The notes under the pieces were generated by a model. The model was given only the letters and a program-made list of their open reading frames with translations. It was not told the origin of the DNA and did no database searches. From Pleionea litopenaei (GTDB taxonomy: Bacteria > Pseudomonadota > Gammaproteobacteria > Enterobacterales > Kangiellaceae), in assembly GCF_031198435.1 (NCBI RefSeq), contig NZ_CP133548.1:496001-560000 (forward strand): DNA of 64,000 nucleotides. Reading direction: 5' to 3'. Positions 1-7,704 of this stretch are shown here, piece after piece; positions within the stretch are counted from its first letter, which is position 1; each line of letters opens with the position of its first letter. The translations under genes were made by a program, and so were the position numbers.

Positions 1-1
1 G

Positions 2-718
2 TCTGTTGCGAATCTTGTGCTTGCGAATGCAGAGGGCTACTCGCATATCTTGGCTCCAGCAACGACGTTCGGTAAAAACTTTATGCCTCGCGTTGCTGCA
101 AAACTTGATGTTCAAATGATTTCAGACATCACTGCTGTGGAATCTGAAAACACATTTAAGCGTCCAGTTTTTGCCGGTAATGCTATCGCTACCGTGCAGT
201 CTGAAGACTCAGTTAAAGTTATCACTGTGCGTGCAACGGCATTTGACGCGGTTGCAGTAGAGGGTGGTAGTGCTGAAGTGGCTGCGGCGGCTTCATCAGA
301 AGCTTTCGCTGCGGCTAGTTTTGTCGGACAAGAGCTCACTAAATCTGAGCGTCCTGAGCTTACCTCTGCAAAAGTCATCATTTCTGGTGGCCGTGGTATG
401 CAAAGCGGTGACAATTTCCATTTACTAGAAACTATCGCTGATAAGCTGGGTGCTGCTGTAGGCGCATCTCGAGCTGCAGTCGACGCAGGTTTTGTTCCAA
501 ACGATTATCAAGTCGGACAAACGGGTAAGATTGTTGCGCCAGAACTTTATATCGCTGTTGGTATTTCTGGCGCGATACAACACTTGGCTGGCATGAAAGA
601 CAGTAAAGTGATTGTCGCGATCAATAAAGACGAAGAAGCGCCCATTTTCCAAGTTGCTGACTACGGACTGGTTGCCGATTTGTTTAAAGTGTTGCCGGAG
701 TTACAAGACGCTTTATAA
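2..718 (+). CDS. etfA: Electron transfer flavoprotein alpha subunit, 5' truncated by the window edge
   Basis: The alpha subunit of electron transfer flavoprotein binds FAD and passes electrons from acyl-CoA and other dehydrogenases to ETF-ubiquinone oxidoreductase. The frame is open to the window edge, so the first codons seen are internal; about 75 residues of a usual ~310-residue protein are missing, and a GTG at 17 is not a credible start. The C-terminal FAD-binding domain is clear: SGGRGM near residue 122 of the visible part, the segment [20 protein letters not shown], and GAIQHLAGM followed by [13 protein letters not shown]. The partner etfB would be expected upstream, outside the window. 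A strong terminator follows the stop within 20 bp, so this is the end of its transcript. Confidence 0.95.
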   Translation, partial: SVANLVLANAEGYSHILAPATTFGKNFMPRVAAKLDVQMISDITAVESENTFKRPVFAGNAIATVQSEDSVKVITVRATAFDAVAVEGGSAEVAAAASSEAFAAASFVGQELTKSERPELTSAKVIISGGRGMQSGDNFHLLETIADKLGAAVGASRAAVDAGFVPNDYQVGQTGKIVAPELYIAVGISGAIQHLAGMKDSKVIVAINKDEEAPIFQVADYGLVADLFKVLPELQDAL

Positions 719-732
719 CATTCATAGCTAAT

Positions 733-761
733 AAAAAAAGCGTGCTTAGCACGCTTTTTTT
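733..761 (+). terminator. Rho-independent terminator after etfA
   Basis: A-rich 5' arm and GCGTGC, loop TTA, GCACGC, then a run of seven T. The stem is symmetrical with A and T tracts on both sides, so it can also act on the minus strand and serve the convergent SDR gene that ends at 804. Confidence 0.9.
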
Positions 762-803
762 ATGTCTAAATATACGTCATCGATTTGAAAGATGTAGCTA
801 CGT

Positions 804-1631
804 TTAATCTAAAAATAAATCAGGGTAAAGAGGCTCGCTAGGGTTGACAGCGTAGTGCGAAAAATCCTCTACGCCGTCCAGTTTTAAAACGTCTTCATCG
901 AGTAATGTTTGCCCATTAAACCGTTCGTACTGACTGTTGACCATTGACATGGCTGCATCGGCCATAATGTCTGGTTTGCGGCAGTTGTTGAGCATATTTT
1001 GGTTGCCGACGGCAAACTCAATGGCAGCGGTCGCAATCATAGTTTTGGGCCAAAGCGCATTGACCGCAATGGAATAGGGCCGTAACTCTTCAGCCAAGCC
1101 TAGGGTTAACAAAGTCATTCCGTACTTTGAAAGCGTGTAGGGTGCGTAGTCTTTTAACCATTTCGGATTCAAATTTAACGGTGGGCAAAGCGATAAAATA
1201 TGAGCGTTGGGAGATTGTTTTAAATAGGGAATGGCGTAATGACTTAATGTATAAACAGCTCGATGATTCACTGACTGCATCAAGTCGTAACGTTTCGGAC
1301 TGGTCTGCTCAACATTGGTTAAGCTGATTGCTCCAGCATTATTTACGAGTACGTCAATGCTTCCAAATTCAAGGTGAGCTTGTTCGAGAGCCATTTTAAC
1401 TTGAATCTCTTTTCTTACATCTAACTGTATTGGCAAAGCGCTACCGCCGAGTGCCGAAACTTCTTCTGCCACCGAGAAGATAGTCCCTTGGAGTTTTGGA
1501 TGCTCCTCAGCGGACTTTGACGCAATAACGACATTAGCTCCTTCTTTAGCCGCTGCTAGAGCGATTGCTCGGCCTATTCCTCTGCTTGCTCCAGTGATAA
1601 AAATGGTTTTATTGGTCATCTTCATGCGCAT
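804..1631 (-). CDS. Short-chain dehydrogenase/reductase, HSDL2-like
   Basis: A classical NAD(P)-dependent short-chain dehydrogenase of 275 aa. The Rossmann motif TGASRGIG is at residues 13-20, NNAG at 97-100, the catalytic Tyr165 and Lys169 in YTLSK, and a Ser near 147. The segment ILSLCPPLNLNP and the long loop before the active Tyr resemble the HSDL2 / citronellol dehydrogenase subgroup, which acts on branched or fatty substrates; the substrate here is an inference only. The ATG at 1631 has an AAGGA ribosome binding site about six bases upstream; an internal Met at residue 5 would also fit the family start. It lies tail-to-tail with etfA and upstream of slyX on the same strand. Confidence 0.9.
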   Translation of the reverse strand: MRMKMTNKTIFITGASRGIGRAIALAAAKEGANVVIASKSAEEHPKLQGTIFSVAEEVSALGGSALPIQLDVRKEIQVKMALEQAHLEFGSIDVLVNNAGAISLTNVEQTSPKRYDLMQSVNHRAVYTLSHYAIPYLKQSPNAHILSLCPPLNLNPKWLKDYAPYTLSKYGMTLLTLGLAEELRPYSIAVNALWPKTMIATAAIEFAVGNQNMLNNCRKPDIMADAAMSMVNSQYERFNGQTLLDEDVLKLDGVEDFSHYAVNPSEPLYPDLFLD

Positions 1632-1695
1632 TATTATCCTTTTTTAAATTCTAGTTTGGCGAAAGCTTGTTTAGTTCTGCCTGTTTTAGCTGCGT

Positions 1696-1905
1696 TTAAT
1701 AATGAGGAGGTCGCTCATCGGCGGTCTTATCGTCATTTTGCTCATTTTGCAGGGTGGTTAGTTGCGTTGATAGTTTACTAATTTGATGACTCAGTTCATC
1801 TATTTGTTTTCGTTGGGCAATAACCGTTTGATTTAGTGTTTCGATGGTGTCATCTTGAAACGAGAGTTGGCATTCTAAATCGGTTACTCGTTGTTCTATA
1901 TTCAT
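1696..1905 (-). CDS. slyX: SlyX family protein
   Basis: Small 69-aa protein that is almost entirely one coiled coil, beginning with a Glu/Arg-rich heptad pattern and ending in the family hallmark PPHY. Both length and C-terminal tetrapeptide match SlyX of Enterobacteria and Pseudomonads. The molecular function of SlyX is not established. The gene sits 64 bp upstream of the SDR gene on the minus strand and could share its transcript. Confidence 0.88.
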   Translation of the reverse strand: MNIEQRVTDLECQLSFQDDTIETLNQTVIAQRKQIDELSHQISKLSTQLTTLQNEQNDDKTADERPPHY

Positions 1906-2016
1906 GGATTGCTCGTTTTTTTAATCGTTCGATTAGATAAATTTCTGCGTTTAATGTTACAACAGTCCGTTGCTTTTGATAATCTTTGCTAACCACAAAA
2001 AAAGAACTTTTGGATT

Positions 2017-3408
2017 ATGAAAACAAAACAAATAATTACCACGATTATCCTTATCAGTTTTTCACACTTAATATTCGCTGCCGGAAGTTTATCAAAAGCT
2101 GAACTAAAGCAGGCAGAGACTTTGCGAAAAGCTGCAAGCAAGAGTGATCTTGCGTATGAAATTTTAGAGTCGTTAACGACCGAAGTGGGCCCTCGTATGG
2201 CGGGAACACCCGGAGACGCACGTGCTGTCGCCTGGGCTGAGAATAAGTTCAAAGAGCTCAAGTTCGACCGTGTTTGGAAGGAGCCCGTTAAGCTAAGACA
2301 GTGGAACCGCGGCATCGAAAAAGCGGAGATAATTTCACCATTTCCGCAGCCAGTCATGATTACCGCTCTCGGTAACAGTATCGGTACCGGCGAAGAGGGC
2401 GTTCGTGGCGAAATTATTCATTTTGAAACCTTTGAAGACTTGCAAAAAGCAGAGGCTGGAGAGGTTCGTGGGAAAATTGTGTTTATCAGCCATAAGATGC
2501 ATAAAACCAGAGATGGCTCGGCTTACGGAAGGGCTGTTGCTGCGCGTAGTAAAGGGGCTTCGGTGGCTGGCGAGAAAGGCGCTAAAGCGATAGTTATTCG
2601 CTCGATTGGTACCGACAATGATCGATTACCTCATACCGGCAATATGAATTATGCTGAGGGTGTGACTCAGATCCCCGCCGCGGCGTTATCTAATCCAGAC
2701 GCTGATTTGATTTTGAATCAGCTGAAACGGGGCAAAGTAGAAATTGGTATGACAATGACCTCTGACATAGGTGATGAGTACACGTCGTATAATGTGATCG
2801 GAGAAATTACCGGTAGCGAAAACCCAGAAGAGTTGATTGTCATCGGTGGACACCTCGACTCTTGGGACTTGGGTACTGGAGCTGTTGATGATGGTGCCGG
2901 AGTAGCGATTACTATCGCAGCAGCAAAGCTTATTGCCGATTATGAACGTCCTAAACGGACGATTCGAGTGGTTTTGTGGGCGGCAGAAGAAATTGGCCTA
3001 GTCGGCGCCCGGGCTTACGCGAAAGCTCACGCTGACAACATAAACAATCACATTACAGCGGCTGAGTCAGATTTTGGAGCCGGGCCAATTTGGTCTTTTG
3101 ATTGGTCAAGCGCGAATGACGAGAGTGCTTTTGTTGCACAGTTAGAGCAACTGCTTAACCCACTGGGCATTGTAAGAGGGCAACCTAAGTCGACCAGCGG
3201 ACCCGATTTATGGCCGCTTCGTGCATTGGGTATGAGTACGTTTGCGTTAAGACAAGATGGAACCGATTATTTCGACCTTCATCATACAGCCAATGACACG
3301 CTCGATAAGGTTGACCCTGAGCATTTAAAGCAAAATCTCGCGGCTTACACCGTGTGGGCATTTGCGGTCGCACAAGTCCCAGGCAATTTTGGATTTAATA
3401 TTAATTAG
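2017..3408 (+). CDS. Secreted M28 family zinc aminopeptidase/carboxypeptidase Q-like
   Basis: A 463-aa exported metallopeptidase. Residues 1-21 form a signal peptide ending near FAAG. A protease-associated (PA) domain occupies roughly residues 115-245 and the M28 catalytic domain follows. All metal ligands of a co-catalytic two-zinc site are visible: His279 (GGHLDSWD), Asp291 (VDDGAG), Glu324/325 (AAEEIG), Asp352 (ESDFGAG) and His422 (LHHTAND). The arrangement is that of plasma glutamate carboxypeptidase-like M28 enzymes, which release N-terminal residues from peptides. It probably feeds on external peptides. The crotonase gene follows 17 bp downstream, so the two may be cotranscribed although functionally unrelated. 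Confidence 0.93.
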   Translation: MKTKQIITTIILISFSHLIFAAGSLSKAELKQAETLRKAASKSDLAYEILESLTTEVGPRMAGTPGDARAVAWAENKFKELKFDRVWKEPVKLRQWNRGIEKAEIISPFPQPVMITALGNSIGTGEEGVRGEIIHFETFEDLQKAEAGEVRGKIVFISHKMHKTRDGSAYGRAVAARSKGASVAGEKGAKAIVIRSIGTDNDRLPHTGNMNYAEGVTQIPAAALSNPDADLILNQLKRGKVEIGMTMTSDIGDEYTSYNVIGEITGSENPEELIVIGGHLDSWDLGTGAVDDGAGVAITIAAAKLIADYERPKRTIRVVLWAAEEIGLVGARAYAKAHADNINNHITAAESDFGAGPIWSFDWSSANDESAFVAQLEQLLNPLGIVRGQPKSTSGPDLWPLRALGMSTFALRQDGTDYFDLHHTANDTLDKVDPEHLKQNLAAYTVWAFAVAQVPGNFGFNIN

Positions 3409-3425
3409 ATTGAACGAGAACCCTA

Positions 3426-4178
3426 ATGAGTGAACAACCCATTCTTCAAATAATTCAAGACGGTGTTATGACGCTACAGTTTAATCGCAACAGTAAGAAA
3501 AATGCGATCACCGCCGAGATGTATCAACTGCTTGCAGATGGTCTAAACCAAGCGTCAGAGTCGCCAGAAGTACAGTTAGTTAAAATAATTGGTAGCGATA
3601 GTGCCTTTTGCGCCGGCAACGACTTAGTCGACTTTCTGGAAAATCCTCCAAATGAAGACTCCAGCCCTGTTTGGCAATTTCTATTTGCGTTGAGTGATTG
3701 TCGCAAGCCGCTTATTGCCGGTGTTAATGGCCCAGCGGTTGGAGTAGGAACAACCTTGCTTCTTCATTGCGATTTAGTGGTAGCGTCTCAGACAGCCGTT
3801 TTTATGATGCCGTTTGTTTCTTTAGGTTTATGCCCTGAAGCAGCTTCAAGTTTGTTGTTGCCGAAGCAATGTGGCATTAAAAAGGCGTCGGAGTGGCTAT
3901 TACTGGGTGAACGTTTTGATGCCACTGAAGCCGCAAATTTTGGTTTGATTAATAAAGCCGTAAATACAGCGGATGAAGTGACTGCGCAGTTAGATGCATG
4001 GACAAAAAAGTTATTAAAATTGCCGGTTGAGTCAATTGAAATTACCAGAAGCTTATTGCGCGGAGCTGATACCTCGTCGGTTCAGGAGAGAATGAAGCAA
4101 GAGGGAGAGTATTTTAAACAGCTTCTTAAAAGCGATTCTGCGCAAGCCGCTTTTGAATCTTTTTTAAATAGAGATTGA
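3426..4178 (+). CDS. Enoyl-CoA hydratase/isomerase (crotonase) family protein
   Basis: 250-aa member of the crotonase superfamily, which binds acyl-CoA thioesters. The oxyanion-hole segments are visible as SAFCAGNDL (about residue 62) and NGPAVGVGTTLLLHCDL (about 100-117). Near residue 136 LCPEAASS holds a Glu at the position used by delta3,delta2-enoyl-CoA isomerases, and the overall pattern resembles the ECI2-type isomerases rather than bifunctional FadB. The likely role is isomerising unsaturated fatty acyl-CoA during beta-oxidation; exact substrate is inferred. A bidirectional terminator lies 96 bp after the stop. Confidence 0.88.
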   Translation: MSEQPILQIIQDGVMTLQFNRNSKKNAITAEMYQLLADGLNQASESPEVQLVKIIGSDSAFCAGNDLVDFLENPPNEDSSPVWQFLFALSDCRKPLIAGVNGPAVGVGTTLLLHCDLVVASQTAVFMMPFVSLGLCPEAASSLLLPKQCGIKKASEWLLLGERFDATEAANFGLINKAVNTADEVTAQLDAWTKKLLKLPVESIEITRSLLRGADTSSVQERMKQEGEYFKQLLKSDSAQAAFESFLNRD

Positions 4179-4273
4179 TCGGTCAAGTTGCTCGCAAAAA
4201 GAGCTTAAAATCGTTCGGAAGATAAAGGAATATTGGATACCTAGGAGTCGGAGTACTTAGTTAAAAATGCTTC

Positions 4274-4302
4274 AAAAGCGAGGTCACTTTGAACTCGCTT
4301 TT
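4274..4302. terminator. Bidirectional terminator shared by the crotonase and the 46-aa ORF
   Basis: Perfect 9-bp inverted repeat AAAAGCGAG / CTCGCTTTT around an 11-base loop. It ends in T tracts on both strands. On the minus strand the stop codon of the 46-aa ORF lies in the loop. Confidence 0.75.
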
Positions 4303-4424
4303 GAACGGGTGATTTTTCCGGTGGCTTGAGTAAGTTGTTCTGCAGGTCCGCGGCGTGAGCGACGGAACAAAAAGGCTCCGCTGGCTTTGCCAGATGACTT
4401 CACTTTAATCTGACGAGTATTCAT
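4284..4424 (-). CDS. Uncharacterised 46-aa basic, Arg/Lys/Ser-rich microprotein
   Basis: Short open frame read on the minus strand from ATG at 4424 to TGA at 4284. It has a good Shine-Dalgarno AAGGATGG nine bases before the ATG, and its stop falls inside a strong terminator hairpin. The protein begins MNTRQIKVKSSGKASGAFLF, contains RRSRRG in the middle and ends in Ser/Lys-rich sequence; there is no membrane segment and hardly any acidic residue, so a nucleic-acid-binding or ribosome-associated peptide is possible. I do not recognise a family. The presence of signal, frame and terminator together argues for a real gene. Confidence 0.6.
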   Translation of the reverse strand: MNTRQIKVKSSGKASGAFLFRRSRRGPAEQLTQATGKITRSKASSK

Positions 4425-4576
4425 AAATTTCCATCCTTATTTTGATTGAGTCCATATTACCGCTTGGCTATGTCGTTTTTATGACAGTTTAACGGTTTAG
4501 GTTTCACTGTGTAATGCGGGTTAATCCGTGTTTGTAGCCGTTTAAGTTAAACGGCTTATTCTTGTTAAATTGCAAG

Positions 4577-4628
4577 TGATCCATTAATACTGAATGATCC
4601 ATTAATACTGAGTGATCCATTAATACTA
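4577..4628. repeat. Tandem repeat, 18-bp unit, three copies
   Basis: Units TGATCCATTAATACTGAA at 4577-4594, a one-base variant at 4595-4612, and a third copy truncated by two bases at 4613-4628. It lies in the 360-bp gene-free stretch between the 46-aa ORF and the DASS transporter. The rest of that stretch holds a second array of a different unit and otherwise nothing I can name. Confidence 0.85.
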
Positions 4629-4659
4629 ATTAGCCTTTAGTGCTTACGATACAGCCAAT

Positions 4660-4734
4660 TAATCATCTAGTAGTTAATCATCTAATAACTGAGCATCTAA
4701 TAAATGATCATCCAATAACAGATTATCTAAATAA
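4660..4734. repeat. Degenerate tandem repeat, 15-bp unit, five copies
   Basis: Five 15-bp units of consensus TAATCATCTAATAAC start at 4660, 4675, 4690, 4705 and 4720. Units differ by one to about six bases but hold the period exactly. The unit differs in length and sequence from the array that ends 32 bp upstream. Confidence 0.8.
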
Positions 4735-4784
4735 AAACTTTAGAGTCCGCTATTCAGACAGTTTAGATGCCCTTAAGTTCGCTG

Positions 4785-6197
4785 TCATTGAGAGATTAAC
4801 CATAAACAACACACGCTGATCACTGCAACTCCGATCAAGTTTAGAACAAATCCTCGACTCGACATCTGTTTTACGGTCAGCTTTTCACTTCCGAAAACAA
4901 CGGCGTTTGGGGCCGTTGCGACTGGCAGCATAAACGCACAACTCGCGCTCATTGCTGCTGGCGCCATGATTAAGGCTGGGTCAATGCCTATCGCTAATCC
5001 AGTGGCCGCAAGAATTGGCATTAACAAGGTTGTGGTTGCCGTATTGCTAGTCACTTCGGTAATAAAGGTTACCGCAAGGCAAATTATTGGAATCACTAAC
5101 CAGAGTGGGAAGTCAGCAATGACAGACAATTGTTCGCCGACTAGCTGACTCAGTCCAGAAGCCTGAAAGGCTTGGGCGATCGCGATCCCTCCACCAAATA
5201 AAATCAGAACTCCCCAAGGAATTTGGACCGCAGTTGGCCAATCTAAAAGTTTTCCTCCTTTGCCATCACTGACAATAAACATAAGAACAGCAGCAGCTAA
5301 AGCAATACTCGCATCATTAGCATGAGCTACTGAAAGCCATTCACTCCATCCGCCAAATGGCTCATTTCGCGTAATCCACAAAGTCGCAGTCAATGCGAAA
5401 ATCATGATGACTCGACGTTCTTCGACTCGCCACAATCCAGGAGAGGGGACATGCAGCTGGTTGTTTTGATCCAAACCACGTTTTAGCCAAAGCCATACCA
5501 AAGGGATAAACAGGATAACCACGGGAACCGCCCATCCCATCCACTGAGAGAAAGTGATGGTTTGCCCAGTATTTTCTTCATACACGCCCCGAAACAGCAT
5601 ATTGGGTGGAGTTCCAATTGGCGTGCCTATTCCGCCAATTGAAGAGGCATAGGCTATACCTAAGAGTAAAGCAGTGACCAGTCGCCGGTCTTTATTCGTT
5701 TCTAAAACGGCCAAAGCGACCGGTAACAGCATCAATGTGGTTGCTGTGTTGGATATCCACATGCTTAAAAAAGCGGCGGCTACCATAAACCCAAGCAGTA
5801 CCTTTGATCCGGAGGTCCCGCCAAATAGGTGAATCATCTGTAATGCGATTCGCCGATGTGTGCCAGACTTTTCCATCGCTTTTGAAAGCAAAAAGCCACC
5901 CATAAGAAGTAAAATCAAAGTGTGACCATAAGCGCCAGCGATTTGCTTTGTGCTTAAAACTCCCAACAGAGGGAATAAAGCCATGGGAATTAGACTGGTT
6001 GCTGCGATAGGAATGGGCTCGCTTACCCACCAAACGGCGCACCAGAGTGTAATTGAGAGAGTGATGACAGCCTTGGTTTCTAAGCCGAGAAACGCGGCAA
6101 TACCACCGACAAGAACGGCCAAAAGTGGACCAATGGCTAACCAAGCATTTGAATTTAAGAGCTTTTTCTTAATGGTTGAATGTTGAGTTTCTGTCAT
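4785..6197 (-). CDS. DASS (SLC13) family sodium-coupled anion/dicarboxylate transporter
   Basis: 470-aa inner-membrane protein with about a dozen hydrophobic helices. Two inverted-repeat signature SNT motifs, at residues 149-151 (MWISNTATT) and 384-386 (EVTSNTATT), form the sodium and carboxylate sites in DASS transporters, and GIGTPIGTPPN near 189-199 is also typical. Expected activity is sodium-driven uptake of C4-dicarboxylates or related anions; substrate cannot be set from sequence. It stands alone on the minus strand, divergent from parA, with about 275 bp of intergenic DNA upstream. Confidence 0.92.
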   Translation of the reverse strand: MTETQHSTIKKKLLNSNAWLAIGPLLAVLVGGIAAFLGLETKAVITLSITLWCAVWWVSEPIPIAATSLIPMALFPLLGVLSTKQIAGAYGHTLILLLMGGFLLSKAMEKSGTHRRIALQMIHLFGGTSGSKVLLGFMVAAAFLSMWISNTATTLMLLPVALAVLETNKDRRLVTALLLGIAYASSIGGIGTPIGTPPNMLFRGVYEENTGQTITFSQWMGWAVPVVILFIPLVWLWLKRGLDQNNQLHVPSPGLWRVEERRVIMIFALTATLWITRNEPFGGWSEWLSVAHANDASIALAAAVLMFIVSDGKGGKLLDWPTAVQIPWGVLILFGGGIAIAQAFQASGLSQLVGEQLSVIADFPLWLVIPIICLAVTFITEVTSNTATTTLLMPILAATGLAIGIDPALIMAPAAMSASCAFMLPVATAPNAVVFGSEKLTVKQMSSRGFVLNLIGVAVISVCCLWLISQ

Positions 6198-6417
6198 GGA
6201 GTTTAACTAAAGACCATCCGATTAAAAGATTAAGGTAAATTATCATATAAATTGATTAAGGTGTTGATAATATTGCATTATTCATGAGTGTTCTTGCTTT
6301 ATTTCTTCCCATATTCAAACTAAGCCTGTTGCTTAAAAACCGCATATTTCGTCACAAGTTTACATTCAAAATCTGTTTATAGTTTGACCAAGTAGAAAAT
6401 AAACGCCAAAATAATCA

Positions 6418-6442
6418 ATAGATTGCAAAAACAATCTATAAT
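6418..6442 (+). promoter_or_regulatory. Dyad and -10 element upstream of parA
   Basis: Perfect 8-bp inverted repeat ATAGATTG / CAATCTAT at 6418-6425 and 6432-6439 with a 6-bp A-rich spacer. It overlaps a consensus -10 box TATAAT at 6437-6442. No convincing -35 is seen at 17 bp. The site is 30 bp before the parA start. By analogy with autoregulated partition operons it may be an operator or centromere-like site, but that is inference. Confidence 0.5.
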
Positions 6443-6471
6443 TTTACTTAACATAAAAAAAGCAAAGAAAT

Positions 6472-7179
6472 ATGTCAGTGAAAATTATCGCATTCGCACA
6501 AGCCAAGGGAGGCGTCGGTAAAAGTACGTTGTGTGCTAACATGGCGGCGACTTTCAGTGAACGAAACCGTACGTTGGTGATTGATTGTGATCCTCCTCAG
6601 CACTCCATATCAGCGTGGTATAACATTCGAGTAGAGAATTATGAATCTCCCGGCCTCGATGTGAAAATCGCGGATAAACCATCAACGCTCTTCAACTTAT
6701 TAGAGCAAGAGCAAGATAATTATGACCTCATCTTGCTTGACGGTCCGCCACACATAAACCCTATGACAAAAGCCTGCGTGGCGGTTGCCTCGTTAGTTAT
6801 TGTTCCTTTGGCGCCATCGCCAGTCGAAGTCTGGTCATTTCACGAAATGGACAAGCTAATGCTCGCTGTAGCGGATGTAAATGCAAAAGTGGAAGCTCGA
6901 ATTTGTTGGACTCGCGTTCGAAAAAGAGTCAAGTCTGCTCAGTATTTGATCGACGATGTTAATAAAGCGGTGAAAATTAAGCCGATCGCCAGTGTTCTCA
7001 CCCAGCGAGTGGCCTATTTAGACTCCTTTGCTGAAGGTTTAAGTGTGTATGAGTGGGAAGATCCTGTTGCGAGAGCTGAACTATGGTCGGTTCACTCAGC
7101 CATTCAACGGTTGTTGAAGAAGAGTCCTGACCCCAAAATTAAAGCAAGAAAGTCAATTCTTGCTTGGAGTCGACAATAG
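6472..7179 (+). CDS. ParA/MinD-like deviant Walker ATPase, orphan
   Basis: 235-aa P-loop ATPase. The deviant Walker A is AKGGVGKST at residues 11-19 with the signature Lys12 and Lys17; the switch I region is DCDPPQHS; Walker B is DLILLDGPP. This is the fold of partition and positioning ATPases that dimerise on nucleoid DNA. No ParB, McpB-like or other recognisable partner follows, and the next gene is a tiny membrane peptide, so it is not an ordinary chromosomal parAB or min locus. The C-terminus is basic (KSPDPKIKARKS). Length fits the small plasmid-type ParAs lacking an N-terminal HTH domain. The dyad just upstream suggests autoregulation or a cis site. Confidence 0.88.
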   Translation: MSVKIIAFAQAKGGVGKSTLCANMAATFSERNRTLVIDCDPPQHSISAWYNIRVENYESPGLDVKIADKPSTLFNLLEQEQDNYDLILLDGPPHINPMTKACVAVASLVIVPLAPSPVEVWSFHEMDKLMLAVADVNAKVEARICWTRVRKRVKSAQYLIDDVNKAVKIKPIASVLTQRVAYLDSFAEGLSVYEWEDPVARAELWSVHSAIQRLLKKSPDPKIKARKSILAWSRQ

Positions 7180-7283
7180 AACGATAAAAAATTAATCGTC
7201 ATTAAAACTTTTTTTCTCGACTTCGCGTCTAACTGGTTAAATCAAGGTATCTATTAAGATATGGAGAACAGTTGGAGGCTGTT

Positions 7284-7484
7284 ATGAGGTCACACATTAG
7301 TAAAAGCGCACTTTATTTGGTTATTTTGTTAGGCTCACTTGCTGTATCGAGCTTGACGCTTCAAAATTCTAGCCTAGAAATTCAGTTTTCGGCCATCTTA
7401 CCGTTCAATGATCAACCTCTGTTCATTGACCATGGCCTGGCAGTGAGCTCAGAAACAGACGTACTATTAACTGAGAGTTGCTAA
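7284..7484 (+). CDS. Uncharacterised 66-aa membrane-anchored peptide
   Basis: Short frame 104 bp after parA. The ATG at 7284 is preceded by GGAGG with a five-base spacing, which beats a TTG 12 bases further upstream. Residues 8-25 (ALYLVILLGSLAVSSLTL) form one hydrophobic helix, and the remaining 40 residues are neutral to acidic and would lie outside the membrane. No family recognised. It could be cotranscribed with parA and be its partner, but nothing in sequence shows that. Confidence 0.6.
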   Translation: MRSHISKSALYLVILLGSLAVSSLTLQNSSLEIQFSAILPFNDQPLFIDHGLAVSSETDVLLTESC

Positions 7485-7501
7485 TAAAAGTTGCTAATAA
7501 G
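7476..7501. repeat. Direct repeat of a 13-bp unit at the end of the 66-aa ORF
   Basis: AGTTGCTAATAAA at 7476-7488 is followed directly by AGTTGCTAATAAG at 7489-7501, and a decayed third copy starts at 7502. The first unit contains the TAA stop codon of the 66-aa ORF. Confidence 0.6.
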
Positions 7502-7516
7502 AGCTGCAAAGAGATG

Positions 7517-7546
7517 TAAAAAAAAATGCTCACTGAAAAGTGAGCA
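7517..7546 (-). terminator. Orphan minus-strand intrinsic terminator
   Basis: Perfect 8-bp stem TGCTCACT / AGTGAGCA with a four-base loop at 7527-7546. It is flanked on the left by a run of A, which is a T-run only when read on the minus strand. On the plus strand no U tract follows. No minus-strand gene ends nearby, so it may terminate an unannotated minus-strand RNA starting within 7550-7700. Confidence 0.5.
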
Positions 7547-7704
7547 AATGGGGTTATCTGGAGCCAGATTCAACTGATAGGACTTCGAATCTGTAGGGTT
7601 AAGTCTACTCAAATGATAGATGTCTAGGTTTGTCTGAATGTAAAAAGTTGTAACCCATTCTTGTGATATACTCTCTAACAGTCGTAATCACCCATATTTT
7701 CACT

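Noticed and set aside
112-414. Minus-strand open frame over etfA
   Set aside because: It is the antisense shadow of the conserved flavoprotein domain; composition is Ser/Thr-rich and no ribosome binding site precedes it.
7550-7620. Possible tRNA 3'-end-like segment on the minus strand
   Set aside because: No matching 5' acceptor strand or anticodon arm was found, so no tRNA is called; it is mentioned only as part of the small-RNA candidate.
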